A DNA stretch of 13,290 bases from Oscillospiraceae bacterium (GCA_031282605.1 JAITDK010000179.1:1-13290); one strand, 5' to 3'; counted from the first letter of the stretch, positions 1-7,223 are shown. Program-made: numbers and translations. The notes: generated from the letters alone by a model not told the origin.

Positions 1-17
1 GACAGAAGCTTGCGCAT
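1..17 (-). CDS. 5' end of an unidentified divergent gene (partial)
   Basis: Read on the minus strand, an ATG at 17-15 opens a frame (Met-Arg-Lys-Leu-Leu-Ser) that leaves the window after six codons. It is called because its start signals are unusually complete. A GGGAGG Shine-Dalgarno (31-26) sits 8 nt before the ATG, and a well-spaced promoter lies further upstream (85-57). A basic residue followed by leucines could be the start of a signal peptide or membrane segment, but six residues cannot show function. The gene is divergent from nth. Confidence 0.55.
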
Positions 18-56
18 AAGTTATTCCTCCCTTTCGTCCCTCAAGAGACTAAGTAT

Positions 57-85
57 ATTATAACATAAAGAGGGCAAAAAAACAA
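57..85 (-). promoter_or_regulatory. Sigma-A type promoter for the divergent left-edge gene
   Basis: On the minus strand a -35 element TTGTTT (85-80) is followed by a 17-bp spacer and a perfect -10 TATAAT (62-57). It lies in the most AT-rich part of the window and points at the ATG at 17 with its GGGAGG site. The expected transcript start would be near 50, giving a leader of about 33 nt. Confidence 0.6.
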
Positions 86-138
86 TACAAATCTGCTGTC
101 TTGTATCCCTTCTGGCCTCTCGCGCGTGCCCGCCGCTA

Positions 139-167
139 TTGCATCCCGGGCTGCAGGGTTGTATAAT
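139..167 (+). promoter_or_regulatory. Sigma-A type promoter for the nth-dxs-tlyA-nadK-argR-recN run
   Basis: A -35 TTGCAT (139-144), a spacer of exactly 17 bp and a consensus -10 TATAAT (162-167) lie 46 bp upstream of the first possible nth start. It is the only strong promoter-like match I see ahead of the six-gene run. With the minus-strand promoter at 57-85 it forms a divergent pair, with about 50 bp between the two -35 boxes. I recognise no operator palindrome between them. Confidence 0.65.
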
Positions 168-213
168 ATCCGTATAAAACAGGTACGCGCGTTTACCCGC
201 CGTACCCGAGAGG

Positions 214-885
214 ATGATAACGCTGCAGTCGGACGCCGAATCCCATATGACGCCGAACATATTGACTGAATTGGCTCGCCTGTATCCGCACCCGCGTTCG
301 GAGCTGGATTTCGGCAGCCCGTTCGAGTTGCTTGTGGCGACTATGCTCGCGGCGCAGTGCACCGACAGGCAGGTCAACCGCGTGACGCCCGCCCTATTCG
401 CCGCGTTCCCCGATCCCGCCTCCATCGCCGCTCAGACCCCCGAGACGATCGAACCGTATATCCACGCCTGCGGGTTTTATCATACAAAGGCGCGCAATAT
501 CGTCGAAGCGTGCCGCGTCATAACCGAACGGTACGGCGGCGAGGTACCGCGCGATATGGACGCGCTTACCGCGCTGCCCGGCGTGGGTCGCAAGACGGCC
601 AACGTGGTGATGTCCAACGCCTTTGGCGCGGACGCCATCGCCGTGGATACCCATGTGCTGCGCGTATCCAACCGCCTGGGTTTGGCGCGCGCCAAGACCC
701 CCGAACAGACCGAACGGCAGCTGATGCTCGCGATACCCAAGCACGATTGGTCGGACGCGCATCATTGGCTGATATTTCACGGTCGCAGGGTGTGTCATGC
801 GCGCAAGCCTGAATGCGACAATTGCACGTTAGCCCAATATTGCATGGCGCGGTTGGCCGAATCGGCCAACCTGGAAGCAGTATAA
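214..885 (+). CDS. nth: Endonuclease III (DNA glycosylase/AP lyase)
   Basis: Endonuclease III removes oxidised pyrimidines from DNA and nicks the resulting abasic site, starting base-excision repair in the cytoplasm. The 223-residue product aligns over its whole length with the family (about 210 aa). The helix-hairpin-helix LPGVGRKTANVV (121-132) carries the catalytic lysine K127, and the catalytic aspartate D145 is in VDTHVLR. C194-x6-C201-x2-C204-x5-C210 is the family's [4Fe-4S] loop. The start is uncertain. A GAGAGG site abuts the ATG at 214 with no spacing, while the ATG at 247 better matches the usual N-terminus but lacks a Shine-Dalgarno. The stop is 2 bp before dxs, so the two are probably co-transcribed and translationally coupled. 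Confidence 0.96.
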   Translation: MITLQSDAESHMTPNILTELARLYPHPRSELDFGSPFELLVATMLAAQCTDRQVNRVTPALFAAFPDPASIAAQTPETIEPYIHACGFYHTKARNIVEACRVITERYGGEVPRDMDALTALPGVGRKTANVVMSNAFGADAIAVDTHVLRVSNRLGLARAKTPEQTERQLMLAIPKHDWSDAHHWLIFHGRRVCHARKPECDNCTLAQYCMARLAESANLEAV

Positions 886-887
886 TA

Positions 888-2861
888 ATGATACTCGACA
901 CAATAAACTCGCCCGCCGAGCTGCGCGCGCTTACATTGCGAGAACGTCTCGCGCTGTCCGACGAATTGCGTTCGGTTATCATTACGACCGTGAAGCGCCA
1001 GGGCGGCCACCTGGCCAGCAACCTAGGCGCGGTCGAACTGACTGTCGCGCTGCATACCGCAATGAACCTGCCCGCCGACAAGCTGATATTCGACGTCGGT
1101 CACCAGGCCTACACGCATAAGCTGTTGACAGGACGGCGGAATGGGTTTGAACTGCTGCGCCAGGACGGCGGCGTCAGCGGCTTCCCTCGGCGTGACGAAA
1201 GCGCGTACGATCCCTTTGGCGTGGGACACTCCTCTACCGCCGTATCGGCGGCGCTGGGGTTCGCGCGAGCGCGCGATCTGGCTGGCGGCAAACATAGGGT
1301 CGTCGCCGTGGTAGGCGACGGCGCGCTAACCGGCGGACTTACTTACGAGGCGCTTAACGACGCGGGCAAACTGCGCAGTCAATTACTGGTCGTGCTGAAC
1401 GACAACGAGATGTCGATATCGCGCAACACGGGCGCTCTGAACGAGCATCTGACCCGTCTTCGAGCCAGCGGTCGCTGGGTCGGCGCGAAGCGCGCGTTGA
1501 AGCATCAGCTGGACTCGATACCGTTGATAGGCCCTCCGACGGCGGCGGCTCTTGAGTGGATGAAGACTGTCGTACGCCGGATAATGGTGGGCGGCGAGTT
1601 CTTCGAGTCGCTGGGGTTCAGGTATTTAGGTCCCGTCGACGGGCACGACCTGGAGTCGCTGACCGACATTGTCGGCAAGGCGTTGAGGATGAATCAGCCC
1701 ACCGTGCTGCACGCGGTCACGCGCAAGGGCAAGGGTTCGCCCGAGGCGGAGTCTTCGCCCGAGCAATACCACGGCGTATCGCGTCAATCGTCCCAGGCCG
1801 CAAAGCAGCCGTCTTCGCAAACCAGGCTGACGCCGGACGTAAGAGCGCTCGCGCCGGGCGCGGCGTCGCCGGAGGAAGGCAGCTGCGCGCGGGTCATCGG
1901 CGACACGCTCTCCGAGATCGCAGACTCGGATCCCACCATCGTCGCGATCACCGCCGCTATGCCTGCGGGCACGGGGTTGGATCGATTCCAGTGCAAGCAT
2001 CCGGACCGGTTCTTTGATGTCGCAATAGCGGAGGCGCACGCCGTAACGCTCGCGGCAGGCATGGCCGCCGATCGCTTGAAGCCCGTCGTCGCGGTATACT
2101 CGACGTTTATTCAGCGCGCGGTCGATTCGATTATCCACGACGTGTGCCTGCAGAATCTGCCCGTGACGCTGCTCATCGACCATACGGGATTTGTCGCGGG
2201 CGACGGCTCGACCCATCAGGGCGTGTTCGACCTGAACATACTGCGCGCCGTGCCCAACCTGACCATCTGGACGCCATCCGGGCTGGACGAACTGCGCGAC
2301 ATGCTGCGCGAAGGCGTCCGCGCGGCGCGCGGCCCGCTGATGATACGATATCCAAAGTCGCTGCCGCTGCACGCGAGCGGTTTGTTCACGGCTCTGCCGC
2401 CCGGCGCACGCTGGCGCATTGAGAAGCCGGAGGCGCGGATTGAGAATCCCGAGGCGCGTGTCGCGCTCCTGACGTTCGGCGCGTCGGTGTGTCCGGCGCG
2501 CAAGGCCACCGCTCTGCTGGCTGAATCGCGCGTCGCCGCGTTCGTTGTGCGCGTGTCGTCCGTCAAGCCGCTTGACGACGGCGCGCTGCGCACGCTGACC
2601 GCCCCCGGCGTGAAGCTCGTCACGATTGAGGAAGGCCAGCGCGCGGGCGGATTGGGCGGCGCGGTCGCCGAATGGTGCCAGGATAACGGCAAGCCCGCGC
2701 CGATGCTGCGGCTGGGGGTGGACGATCGCTTCCCGGAAGGCTACTCGCTGGATACGCTGCGCCGGGGTTTGACGGACGCAGATATCGCGCGTACGACGCT
2801 TGAGGCGCTCGCGTATTCGTCGAACTTCATCGTACCTGCGGAGTCGAAGGGCGCTATATGA
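888..2861 (+). CDS. dxs: 1-deoxy-D-xylulose-5-phosphate synthase
   Basis: DXS condenses pyruvate with glyceraldehyde-3-phosphate, using thiamine diphosphate, in the first step of the MEP isoprenoid pathway. The product is 657 aa, slightly longer than usual (about 620-640). Visible motifs are GHQAY (71-75), the ThDP/Mg site GDGALTGG (143-150) with NDNEMSIS (171-178), GPVDGHD (248-254), YSTFIQRA (404-411), THQG (442-445) and IRYPK (486-490). The catalytic Glu is E382. The ATG at 888 is chosen because GGAAG lies 10 nt upstream and the protein then begins like the family; an in-frame ATG at 813 lies inside nth. Oddities are H432 where the family has Arg (DRAG to DHTG), AEAHAVT for AEQHAVT, and a tandem 7-residue repeat at 511-524. 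The fold and most catalytic residues are intact, so it is probably active. Confidence 0.96.
   Translation: MILDTINSPAELRALTLRERLALSDELRSVIITTVKRQGGHLASNLGAVELTVALHTAMNLPADKLIFDVGHQAYTHKLLTGRRNGFELLRQDGGVSGFPRRDESAYDPFGVGHSSTAVSAALGFARARDLAGGKHRVVAVVGDGALTGGLTYEALNDAGKLRSQLLVVLNDNEMSISRNTGALNEHLTRLRASGRWVGAKRALKHQLDSIPLIGPPTAAALEWMKTVVRRIMVGGEFFESLGFRYLGPVDGHDLESLTDIVGKALRMNQPTVLHAVTRKGKGSPEAESSPEQYHGVSRQSSQAAKQPSSQTRLTPDVRALAPGAASPEEGSCARVIGDTLSEIADSDPTIVAITAAMPAGTGLDRFQCKHPDRFFDVAIAEAHAVTLAAGMAADRLKPVVAVYSTFIQRAVDSIIHDVCLQNLPVTLLIDHTGFVAGDGSTHQGVFDLNILRAVPNLTIWTPSGLDELRDMLREGVRAARGPLMIRYPKSLPLHASGLFTALPPGARWRIEKPEARIENPEARVALLTFGASVCPARKATALLAESRVAAFVVRVSSVKPLDDGALRTLTAPGVKLVTIEEGQRAGGLGGAVAEWCQDNGKPAPMLRLGVDDRFPEGYSLDTLRRGLTDADIARTTLEALAYSSNFIVPAESKGAI
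2418..2459 (+). repeat. In-frame 21-bp tandem duplication inside dxs
   Basis: Two adjacent 21-bp units (2418-2438 and 2439-2459) differ at three positions and encode IEKPEAR followed by IENPEAR. They fall in the linker between the transketolase-like pyrimidine-binding domain and the C-terminal domain of Dxs, where length change should be tolerated. The reading frame is kept. Confidence 0.9.
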
Positions 2862-2871
2862 AAGGCGTGAT

Positions 2872-3609
2872 GTGAAAACGTCGGCTGAACGCGCTGACGT
2901 CGCGCTGACGTCGGCGGGTCTGGCTGACAGCCGCGAGAAGGCGCAGGCCTTGATCCTCTCCGGCGGCGTGTTCCTTGACGGACGCAGGATCAACAAGCCG
3001 TCCGAGCGCGTCGGCGATCCCGCGCGGCTGACGGTGGCCGCGCCGCCTCCGTATGTAAGCCGTGGCGGTATCAAGCTGGCCGCCGCGCTGGATGCGTTCC
3101 ATGTGGATCCCGTCGGACTGGTCTGCATTGATGTTGGCGCTTCGACGGGCGGCTTCACGGACGCGCTGCTGCAGCGAGGCGCGTCGAAGGTATACGCTGT
3201 CGACGTGGGGTATGGACAGCTGGCGGATAAGATCCGCCACGATCCGCGCGTCGCCGTGATGGAGCGTGTGAACGCGCGGCTGATGAAGCCGGATATGTTC
3301 GACCCGCGCCCGGTATTGGCCGTGATGGACGTGTCGTTCATATCAATCCGCTTGATACTGCCCGCACTTCGAGACGTGACGGGCGAATCGGGACGCGTCG
3401 TGACCTTGATCAAGCCGCAGTTCGAGGCGGGACGCGGCAAGGTAGGCAAGGGCGGCATAGTGCGAGACGCGGCTGTTCACGCCGAAGTGTTAAGAGAGAT
3501 AAGCGAGTTCGCCGCCGGTCACGGCTGGGTTTCAGGCGGGATAATCGAATCGCCTATACGGGGACAGACCGGGAATCTGGAGTTTCTAATGGATATAAAA
3601 TTCTCATGA
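2872..3609 (+). CDS. tlyA: TlyA-family rRNA (cytidine-2'-O-)methyltransferase
   Basis: TlyA enzymes 2'-O-methylate ribosomal RNA cytidines using S-adenosylmethionine. The 245-aa product has an N-terminal S4 RNA-binding domain (about 3-60), the linker motif YVSRGGIKL (61-69), then a Rossmann methyltransferase fold with the SAM-binding loop DVGASTGGFTDALL (87-100). A K-D-K-E set like that known from mycobacterial TlyA can be placed at K68, D153 (MDVSF), K181 (IKPQFE) and E237 (NLEFL). The GTG at 2872 is the best start: AAAGG lies 7 nt upstream and the S4 domain begins at once. It lies 10 bp after dxs and overlaps nadK by 4 bp (ATGA). The position between dxs and nadK/argR is the usual one in Bacillota (yqxC in Bacillus). 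Whether it methylates 16S, 23S or both cannot be read from the sequence. Confidence 0.93.
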   Translation: MKTSAERADVALTSAGLADSREKAQALILSGGVFLDGRRINKPSERVGDPARLTVAAPPPYVSRGGIKLAAALDAFHVDPVGLVCIDVGASTGGFTDALLQRGASKVYAVDVGYGQLADKIRHDPRVAVMERVNARLMKPDMFDPRPVLAVMDVSFISIRLILPALRDVTGESGRVVTLIKPQFEAGRGKVGKGGIVRDAAVHAEVLREISEFAAGHGWVSGGIIESPIRGQTGNLEFLMDIKFS

Positions 3610-4517
3610 TAACAACGCTGGGGCTGTTGGTCAACCCGCATCGGGCGCTGGATCTGGAGGCGCTGCTGAGGCGAATCGTGCGTTTGTGCGCTGATCGCGG
3701 TATACGCGCAGTCGCGTCGCCGGACGCGCTGCCCGCCGTGCCCTGGATCGACGCCGCGACGCTGAACGACGTACTCGCCCAAGCCGACGCGCTGATGGTC
3801 ATAGGCGGCGACGGTACGATATTGCACGCAGCCGCGCACGCCGCGCGCTCCGGACTGCCGATATTGGGGTTGCACGCCGGGCGAAAGGGCTTCCTGTCCG
3901 AGACGACGCCCGCGACGTTGGAATCCGCGCTGGACGCGCTGTGTTCGGGCGATTATCAAATAGAGGAACGCATGATGCTGGCGGCGTCGCTGTACGCGCC
4001 GCGGGAAGATCAGGCGCAGCCCGCGGACGGCGCCGCCCGCCAAGGCGCGGCGCATGAAGATCCGACGCTCGCGTTGAACGACGTGGTTATCACGCGCGGT
4101 AGCTATGGCCGTATGATCCGCGTGTCGGTCAGCATGAACGGCACGCATGTGGGCGGCTATCATGGCGACGGGCTGATCGTCGCCAGCCCGACCGGCTCGA
4201 CGGGCTATTCATTATCCACGGGCGGGCCGATAGTCAGTCCCGCGCTGCCGTGCATGCTGCTCTCGCCGATCTGCCCCCACTCGCTGCAGTCACGCCAGAT
4301 CATCGTGCCTGATACGGCCGAGATCACGCTGGACGCCGAGTGTCCGCACGAAGGCGGCGGTATGCTGTTGACCGTGGACGGCCGCGAACCGCTAACCCTG
4401 GGTCGCCGCGCTTGCGTCACGGTTCGGCGGGCGGATGTATGTCTGCGGTTCATCCGAATGAAGCCGTTTCCGTTCTTTGAACGGCTTCGTACGACTCTGT
4501 CGCAATGGAACGTATAG
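3606..4517 (+). CDS. nadK: NAD kinase
   Basis: NAD kinase phosphorylates NAD+ with ATP or polyphosphate to make NADP+. The 303-aa protein carries the GGDGT motif (67-71), the N-D pair in ALNDVVI (156-162), the glycine-rich signature GDGLIVASPTGSTGYSLS (187-204) and PICPHSL (221-227), all in family order. The ATG at 3606 overlaps the tlyA stop as ATGA and only a weak GGA lies upstream, so translation probably depends on coupling to tlyA. The second nucleotide-site motif, usually G-x-N-x-G-x-L-G-F-L, reads GLHAGRKGFL (88-97), so the usual Asn is His90 and the usual Leu is Lys94. An Ala/Gly/Asp-rich hydrophilic loop (131-152) precedes the N-D motif. Confidence 0.94.
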   Translation: MITTLGLLVNPHRALDLEALLRRIVRLCADRGIRAVASPDALPAVPWIDAATLNDVLAQADALMVIGGDGTILHAAAHAARSGLPILGLHAGRKGFLSETTPATLESALDALCSGDYQIEERMMLAASLYAPREDQAQPADGAARQGAAHEDPTLALNDVVITRGSYGRMIRVSVSMNGTHVGGYHGDGLIVASPTGSTGYSLSTGGPIVSPALPCMLLSPICPHSLQSRQIIVPDTAEITLDAECPHEGGGMLLTVDGREPLTLGRRACVTVRRADVCLRFIRMKPFPFFERLRTTLSQWNV

Positions 4518-4566
4518 ACGCCGCACACAACTAACGATAGAAGACAGTAACCGCGGAGGATGTGCT

Positions 4567-5106
4567 ATGGCGAGAAAGAGAATGCGTCAGAACGCGATCA
4601 TGGAGATAATCACGGGCGAGATCATCGACACGCAAGAGCTGATGACATCGCGGCTGATCGAGCGTGGATTCCGCGCGACGCAAGCGACGGTGTCGCGCGA
4701 CATCAAGGACATGAGGCTGGTCAAGACGCCGTTGGAGACCGGGGGATCGCGCTATTCATCGCCGCCCGACCCATCCGCGGCGAGCATGCCGTCCGCCGGA
4801 GTATCCAAGCGGATGCGGCGCATATTCGCGCACAGCGTGTTATCGTATACCCAGGCGCAGAATCTGGTCGTGGTTAAGACGATGCCCGGCGCGGCTCAGA
4901 CGGCTTGCGAGGCCGTGGATACGCTGGGCATGCCCGAGGTGGCCGGCACTCTAGGCGGCGACAACACGTTCATCATTATCGCCAAGGACAGCGCGGACGT
5001 GCCCGCTATACTGGATCGGCTGCGGCTTATGCGCGAGGAGGAGAGGGTCGAGGAATCCAGTCGTCCGAAGCTTGCCAACGCAGACGAAGCGGGCTGGGGC
5101 GGATAG
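4567..5106 (+). CDS. argR: Arginine repressor ArgR/AhrC
   Basis: ArgR is a hexameric transcription factor that represses arginine synthesis, and in Bacillota often activates catabolism, when arginine is bound. The 179-aa product has the N-terminal winged helix-turn-helix with the hallmark RATQATVSRDIKDMRLVK (36-53), then the C-terminal oligomerisation and arginine-binding domain with VVVKTMPGAA (101-110) and GTLGGDNT (127-134). A GGAGGA site 6 nt before the ATG fixes the start; a longer in-frame reading from 4477 would run into nadK. The family usually has GDDT in the arginine pocket; here it is GDNT (N133). A charged tail of about 25 residues makes it longer than the usual 150 aa. No clear ARG box is visible next to it. 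Its place before recN matches Bacillus ahrC-recN. Confidence 0.93.
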   Translation: MARKRMRQNAIMEIITGEIIDTQELMTSRLIERGFRATQATVSRDIKDMRLVKTPLETGGSRYSSPPDPSAASMPSAGVSKRMRRIFAHSVLSYTQAQNLVVVKTMPGAAQTACEAVDTLGMPEVAGTLGGDNTFIIIAKDSADVPAILDRLRLMREEERVEESSRPKLANADEAGWGG

Positions 5107-5134
5107 GCGGATAATAGTTAAGAGCGCTTAAGAA

Positions 5135-5160
5135 CGGGTGATGGCGGGTGAAGCGGGTGA
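5135..5160 (+). repeat. Three CGGGTGA repeats ahead of recN
   Basis: CGGGTGA occurs at 5135-5141, 5145-5151 and 5154-5160 in the argR-recN gap. The last copy is positioned to act as the recN ribosome binding site (GGGTGA, 7 nt before the ATG). A further direct repeat, GGCGGATA twice (5098-5113), spans the argR stop codon. No LexA/DinR box is evident in the gap. Confidence 0.7.
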
Positions 5161-5167
5161 ATAAGAA

Positions 5168-6916
5168 ATGCTGCGTGAAATCACGATACGTCGGATCGCG
5201 CTGATAGACGAGCTGACGATCGAGTGGCGCGGCGGTTTTCAAGTAATTACGGGCGAAACGGGCGCGGGCAAATCCATCGTGGTCGGCGCGCTGGCGTTTC
5301 TATTAGGCGAAACTACCGGGCGCGATATGCTGCAAACAGGCGCGGCTCGCGGCGGCGTTCAAGCCGTGTTCGATGTGAGCGGCTTGAACGCCGTGCGTGA
5401 CGCGCTGTCTGAACGCGACTTGGAGATAGACGACAATCTGCTGACGCTCTCGCGCGAGATGTTCGCAAACGGGCGCACGGTATGCCGCGCTGCGGGTGAA
5501 CCGCTGCCGCTGACCGCATTCAGGCGTATCACGGCTATGCTGGTGGATCTGCACGGCCAGCACGCGCATCAAGTGCTGCTTGATCCGAAGAGCCATCTGG
5601 CGTTCTTGGACGCGTTCGGGGACGCGTCGCACAAGGCCGATCTCGAGCGGCTGCGCCATCTGTGCAGAGCGTGGCGCGACGCGAAGCGTGACCTCGACCG
5701 CCTGCTTACCGACGCGCAGGAACGCGCGCGGCGGCTCGACATGCTGCGATTCCAGCTTGACGAACTGACCGACGCGAAACTATCGCCCGACGAAGAGAAG
5801 ACGCTGGAAGAGGAGCGCACGCGTGCTCGACACGCCGAGAAGATTCACGGCGCGATGATGAAGGCGGATACGCTGCTATCCGGCGGAGAACGCTCAAGCG
5901 GATCGATCGCGCCGCTGAAGCAGGCGGTTGCGCTGCTCGGCGGGATAGCGTCGTATGATCCTCGCGCGGCCGCGCTGGCCGAACGGCTGGAATCGCTGGG
6001 CTACGAACTGGATGACGCGGCGGGGGAACTCTCCCGCCTGGCCGACGACGACACGATCGATCCCAAGCGTATCGACCGCGTCGAATCCCGCCTCGATCTG
6101 CTGCACCGCCTGATGCGCAAGTACGGCGCGTCTACGCGCGAGATGATCGAGTACCGCGCCCGCGTTTCATCCGAACTGGAGGAAACGCTGGACACGGACG
6201 CTCGCGCCGAGCGTTTTAGAGATGAACTAGGTAAGCGCGAATGGGATTATCTGGAACTGGCGGGCAAGATCTCGGCAGCGCGGCGCGCGCTTAGCCAATC
6301 GTTCTCGGAACGGATGACTGCTGAATTGGCGCAGCTGGGCATGGAGCGGGCGCGGTTCGAAGTGGGATTCGAACCCGACGCGGACGCCGGATACCGTGAG
6401 GATGGCGTTGATCGCGCGCAGTTCCGCATATCGGCCAACGCGGGCGAACCGTTGAAGCCGCTGTCAGGCGTGGCCTCGGGCGGCGAACTGTCGCGGATCA
6501 TGCTGGCTATTAAGTCTATAGCGGCGGATCATTCCGGTGTGCCTGTGGTCATATTCGACGAGATCGACACGGGGATCAGCGGCCGGATGGCACAGGCGGT
6601 GGCCGAGAAGATGGCGGCTATCGCGCGGCATTGCCAGGTGATATGCGTGACTCACCTGCCTCAGATAGCGGCAATGGCTGACGGCGCGTACCGGGTCGCG
6701 AAAGCCACCGATACCGTCGGCGGCGAGGAACGCACGCGTTCGACGCTGGAGCGGCTTGACGAGGCGGAGCGCGTAGCGGAACTGGCGAGAATGCTGGGCG
6801 GCGCCGATCCGGAGAGCGAGACGAGCCGCCGCTATGCCAAGACCATGATCGACGATGCGGCGGCGCTGAAGCGGCAAGGCCGCGCCATGGTTAACCAGTC
6901 CGCGAAAACGGGATGA
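5168..6916 (+). CDS. recN: DNA repair protein RecN (SMC-like ATPase)
   Basis: RecN is a cytoplasmic SMC-like ATPase that acts at DNA double-strand breaks in recombinational repair. At 582 aa it is close to the family length (about 550-575). The ATPase head is split across both ends: Walker A GETGAGKS (29-36), Q-loop region LVDLHGQHAHQ (125-135), ABC signature LSGVASGGELSRIM (432-445), Walker B VVIFDEIDTG (460-469) and the switch VTHLPQIA (494-501). Residues from about 155 to 375 are charged and helix-rich, as expected for the short coiled-coil arms. The start follows GGGTGA with 7-nt spacing. It is the last gene of the left run. In many Clostridia recN is followed by spoIVB and spo0A; neither is here. 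Confidence 0.97.
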   Translation: MLREITIRRIALIDELTIEWRGGFQVITGETGAGKSIVVGALAFLLGETTGRDMLQTGAARGGVQAVFDVSGLNAVRDALSERDLEIDDNLLTLSREMFANGRTVCRAAGEPLPLTAFRRITAMLVDLHGQHAHQVLLDPKSHLAFLDAFGDASHKADLERLRHLCRAWRDAKRDLDRLLTDAQERARRLDMLRFQLDELTDAKLSPDEEKTLEEERTRARHAEKIHGAMMKADTLLSGGERSSGSIAPLKQAVALLGGIASYDPRAAALAERLESLGYELDDAAGELSRLADDDTIDPKRIDRVESRLDLLHRLMRKYGASTREMIEYRARVSSELEETLDTDARAERFRDELGKREWDYLELAGKISAARRALSQSFSERMTAELAQLGMERARFEVGFEPDADAGYREDGVDRAQFRISANAGEPLKPLSGVASGGELSRIMLAIKSIAADHSGVPVVIFDEIDTGISGRMAQAVAEKMAAIARHCQVICVTHLPQIAAMADGAYRVAKATDTVGGEERTRSTLERLDEAERVAELARMLGGADPESETSRRYAKTMIDDAAALKRQGRAMVNQSAKTG

Positions 6917-7033
6917 TGTTTGCGCTCTTTGCACCTGAATAGCGCGGGCGGGTTAACACCACGCCTATACACGCTATGGCGTAAGGGTGTATTATATGTG
7001 TGGCTCATCATTGTACGGCTCAGCGCTGAGTAA

Positions 7034-7063
7034 CCTTTACGCACCTTTACGCGCCTTTGCGTA
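7034..7063 (+). repeat. Three 10-bp direct repeats (CCTTTACGCA type)
   Basis: Adjacent units CCTTTACGCA (7034-7043), CCTTTACGCG (7044-7053) and CCTTTGCGTA (7054-7063) repeat at exactly 10 bp, about one helical turn, which would place any bound proteins on one face of the DNA. They could be regulator sites or simply a slippage tract. I know no regulator with this site. Confidence 0.75.
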
Positions 7064-7083
7064 ACCCTCGGCTGTCCGCTGCG

Positions 7084-7099
7084 GCGGGACGCTGTCCGG
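7084..7099. repeat. Degenerate copy of the GCGGGAC hairpin unit
   Basis: GCGGGACGCTGTCCGG matches the hairpin unit at 7259-7274 in 14 of 16 positions. The changes shorten the stem to GGAC/GTCC around a GCT loop. A second hairpin with stem CCGGTT/AACCGG and a TTCG tetraloop (7096-7111) overlaps its end. Two copies 175 bp apart suggest an intergenic repeat family. Confidence 0.6.
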
Positions 7100-7129
7100 T
7101 TTTCGAACCGGAGGCGCTTTAAATTACTG

Positions 7130-7188
7130 GCGCCCGCCACTATGACGTAAGTTGACGGCTTCTTTATAGCATTTTTACTGGCGGGCGC
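7130..7188. repeat. 10-bp inverted repeat flanking a 39-bp AT-rich segment
   Basis: GCGCCCGCCA (7130-7139) is the exact reverse complement of TGGCGGGCGC (7179-7188). A 9-bp direct repeat TTACTGGCG (7124-7132 and 7175-7183) overlaps both arms. The enclosed 39 bases are AT-rich. The layout recalls the ends of a tiny insertion remnant but is too short to carry a gene; a long-loop hairpin is the alternative. Confidence 0.6.
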
Positions 7189-7194
7189 AGGGTT

Positions 7195-7223
7195 GGAACG
7201 ATGGAACGATGGAACGAGGAACG
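7195..7223 (+). repeat. Short tandem repeat of GGAACGAT
   Basis: Two perfect copies of GGAACGAT (7195-7210) are followed by decaying copies GGAACGA (7211-7217) and GGAACG (7218-7223). It is probably a replication-slippage tract marking the left edge of the hairpin-rich segment. Confidence 0.75.

Noticed and set aside
21..425. Minus-strand open frame of 134 aa across the nth promoter and 5' end
   Set aside because: It overlaps the clear nth gene and the promoter region, has no family resemblance, and the leftward gene start at 17 with its promoter explains this strand better.
1626..3458. Minus-strand open frame of 610 aa antisense to dxs and tlyA
   Set aside because: Arg/Ala-rich translation typical of a shadow frame in GC-rich DNA; it covers two well-supported genes on the other strand.
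4477..4566. Longer argR start inside nadK
   Set aside because: The extra 30 residues do not match the ArgR family, and GGAGGA sits 6 nt before the ATG at 4567.
5107..5167. LexA/DinR (SOS) box for recN
   Set aside because: I looked for a GAAC-N4-GTTC type palindrome in the argR-recN gap and found only an isolated GAAC.
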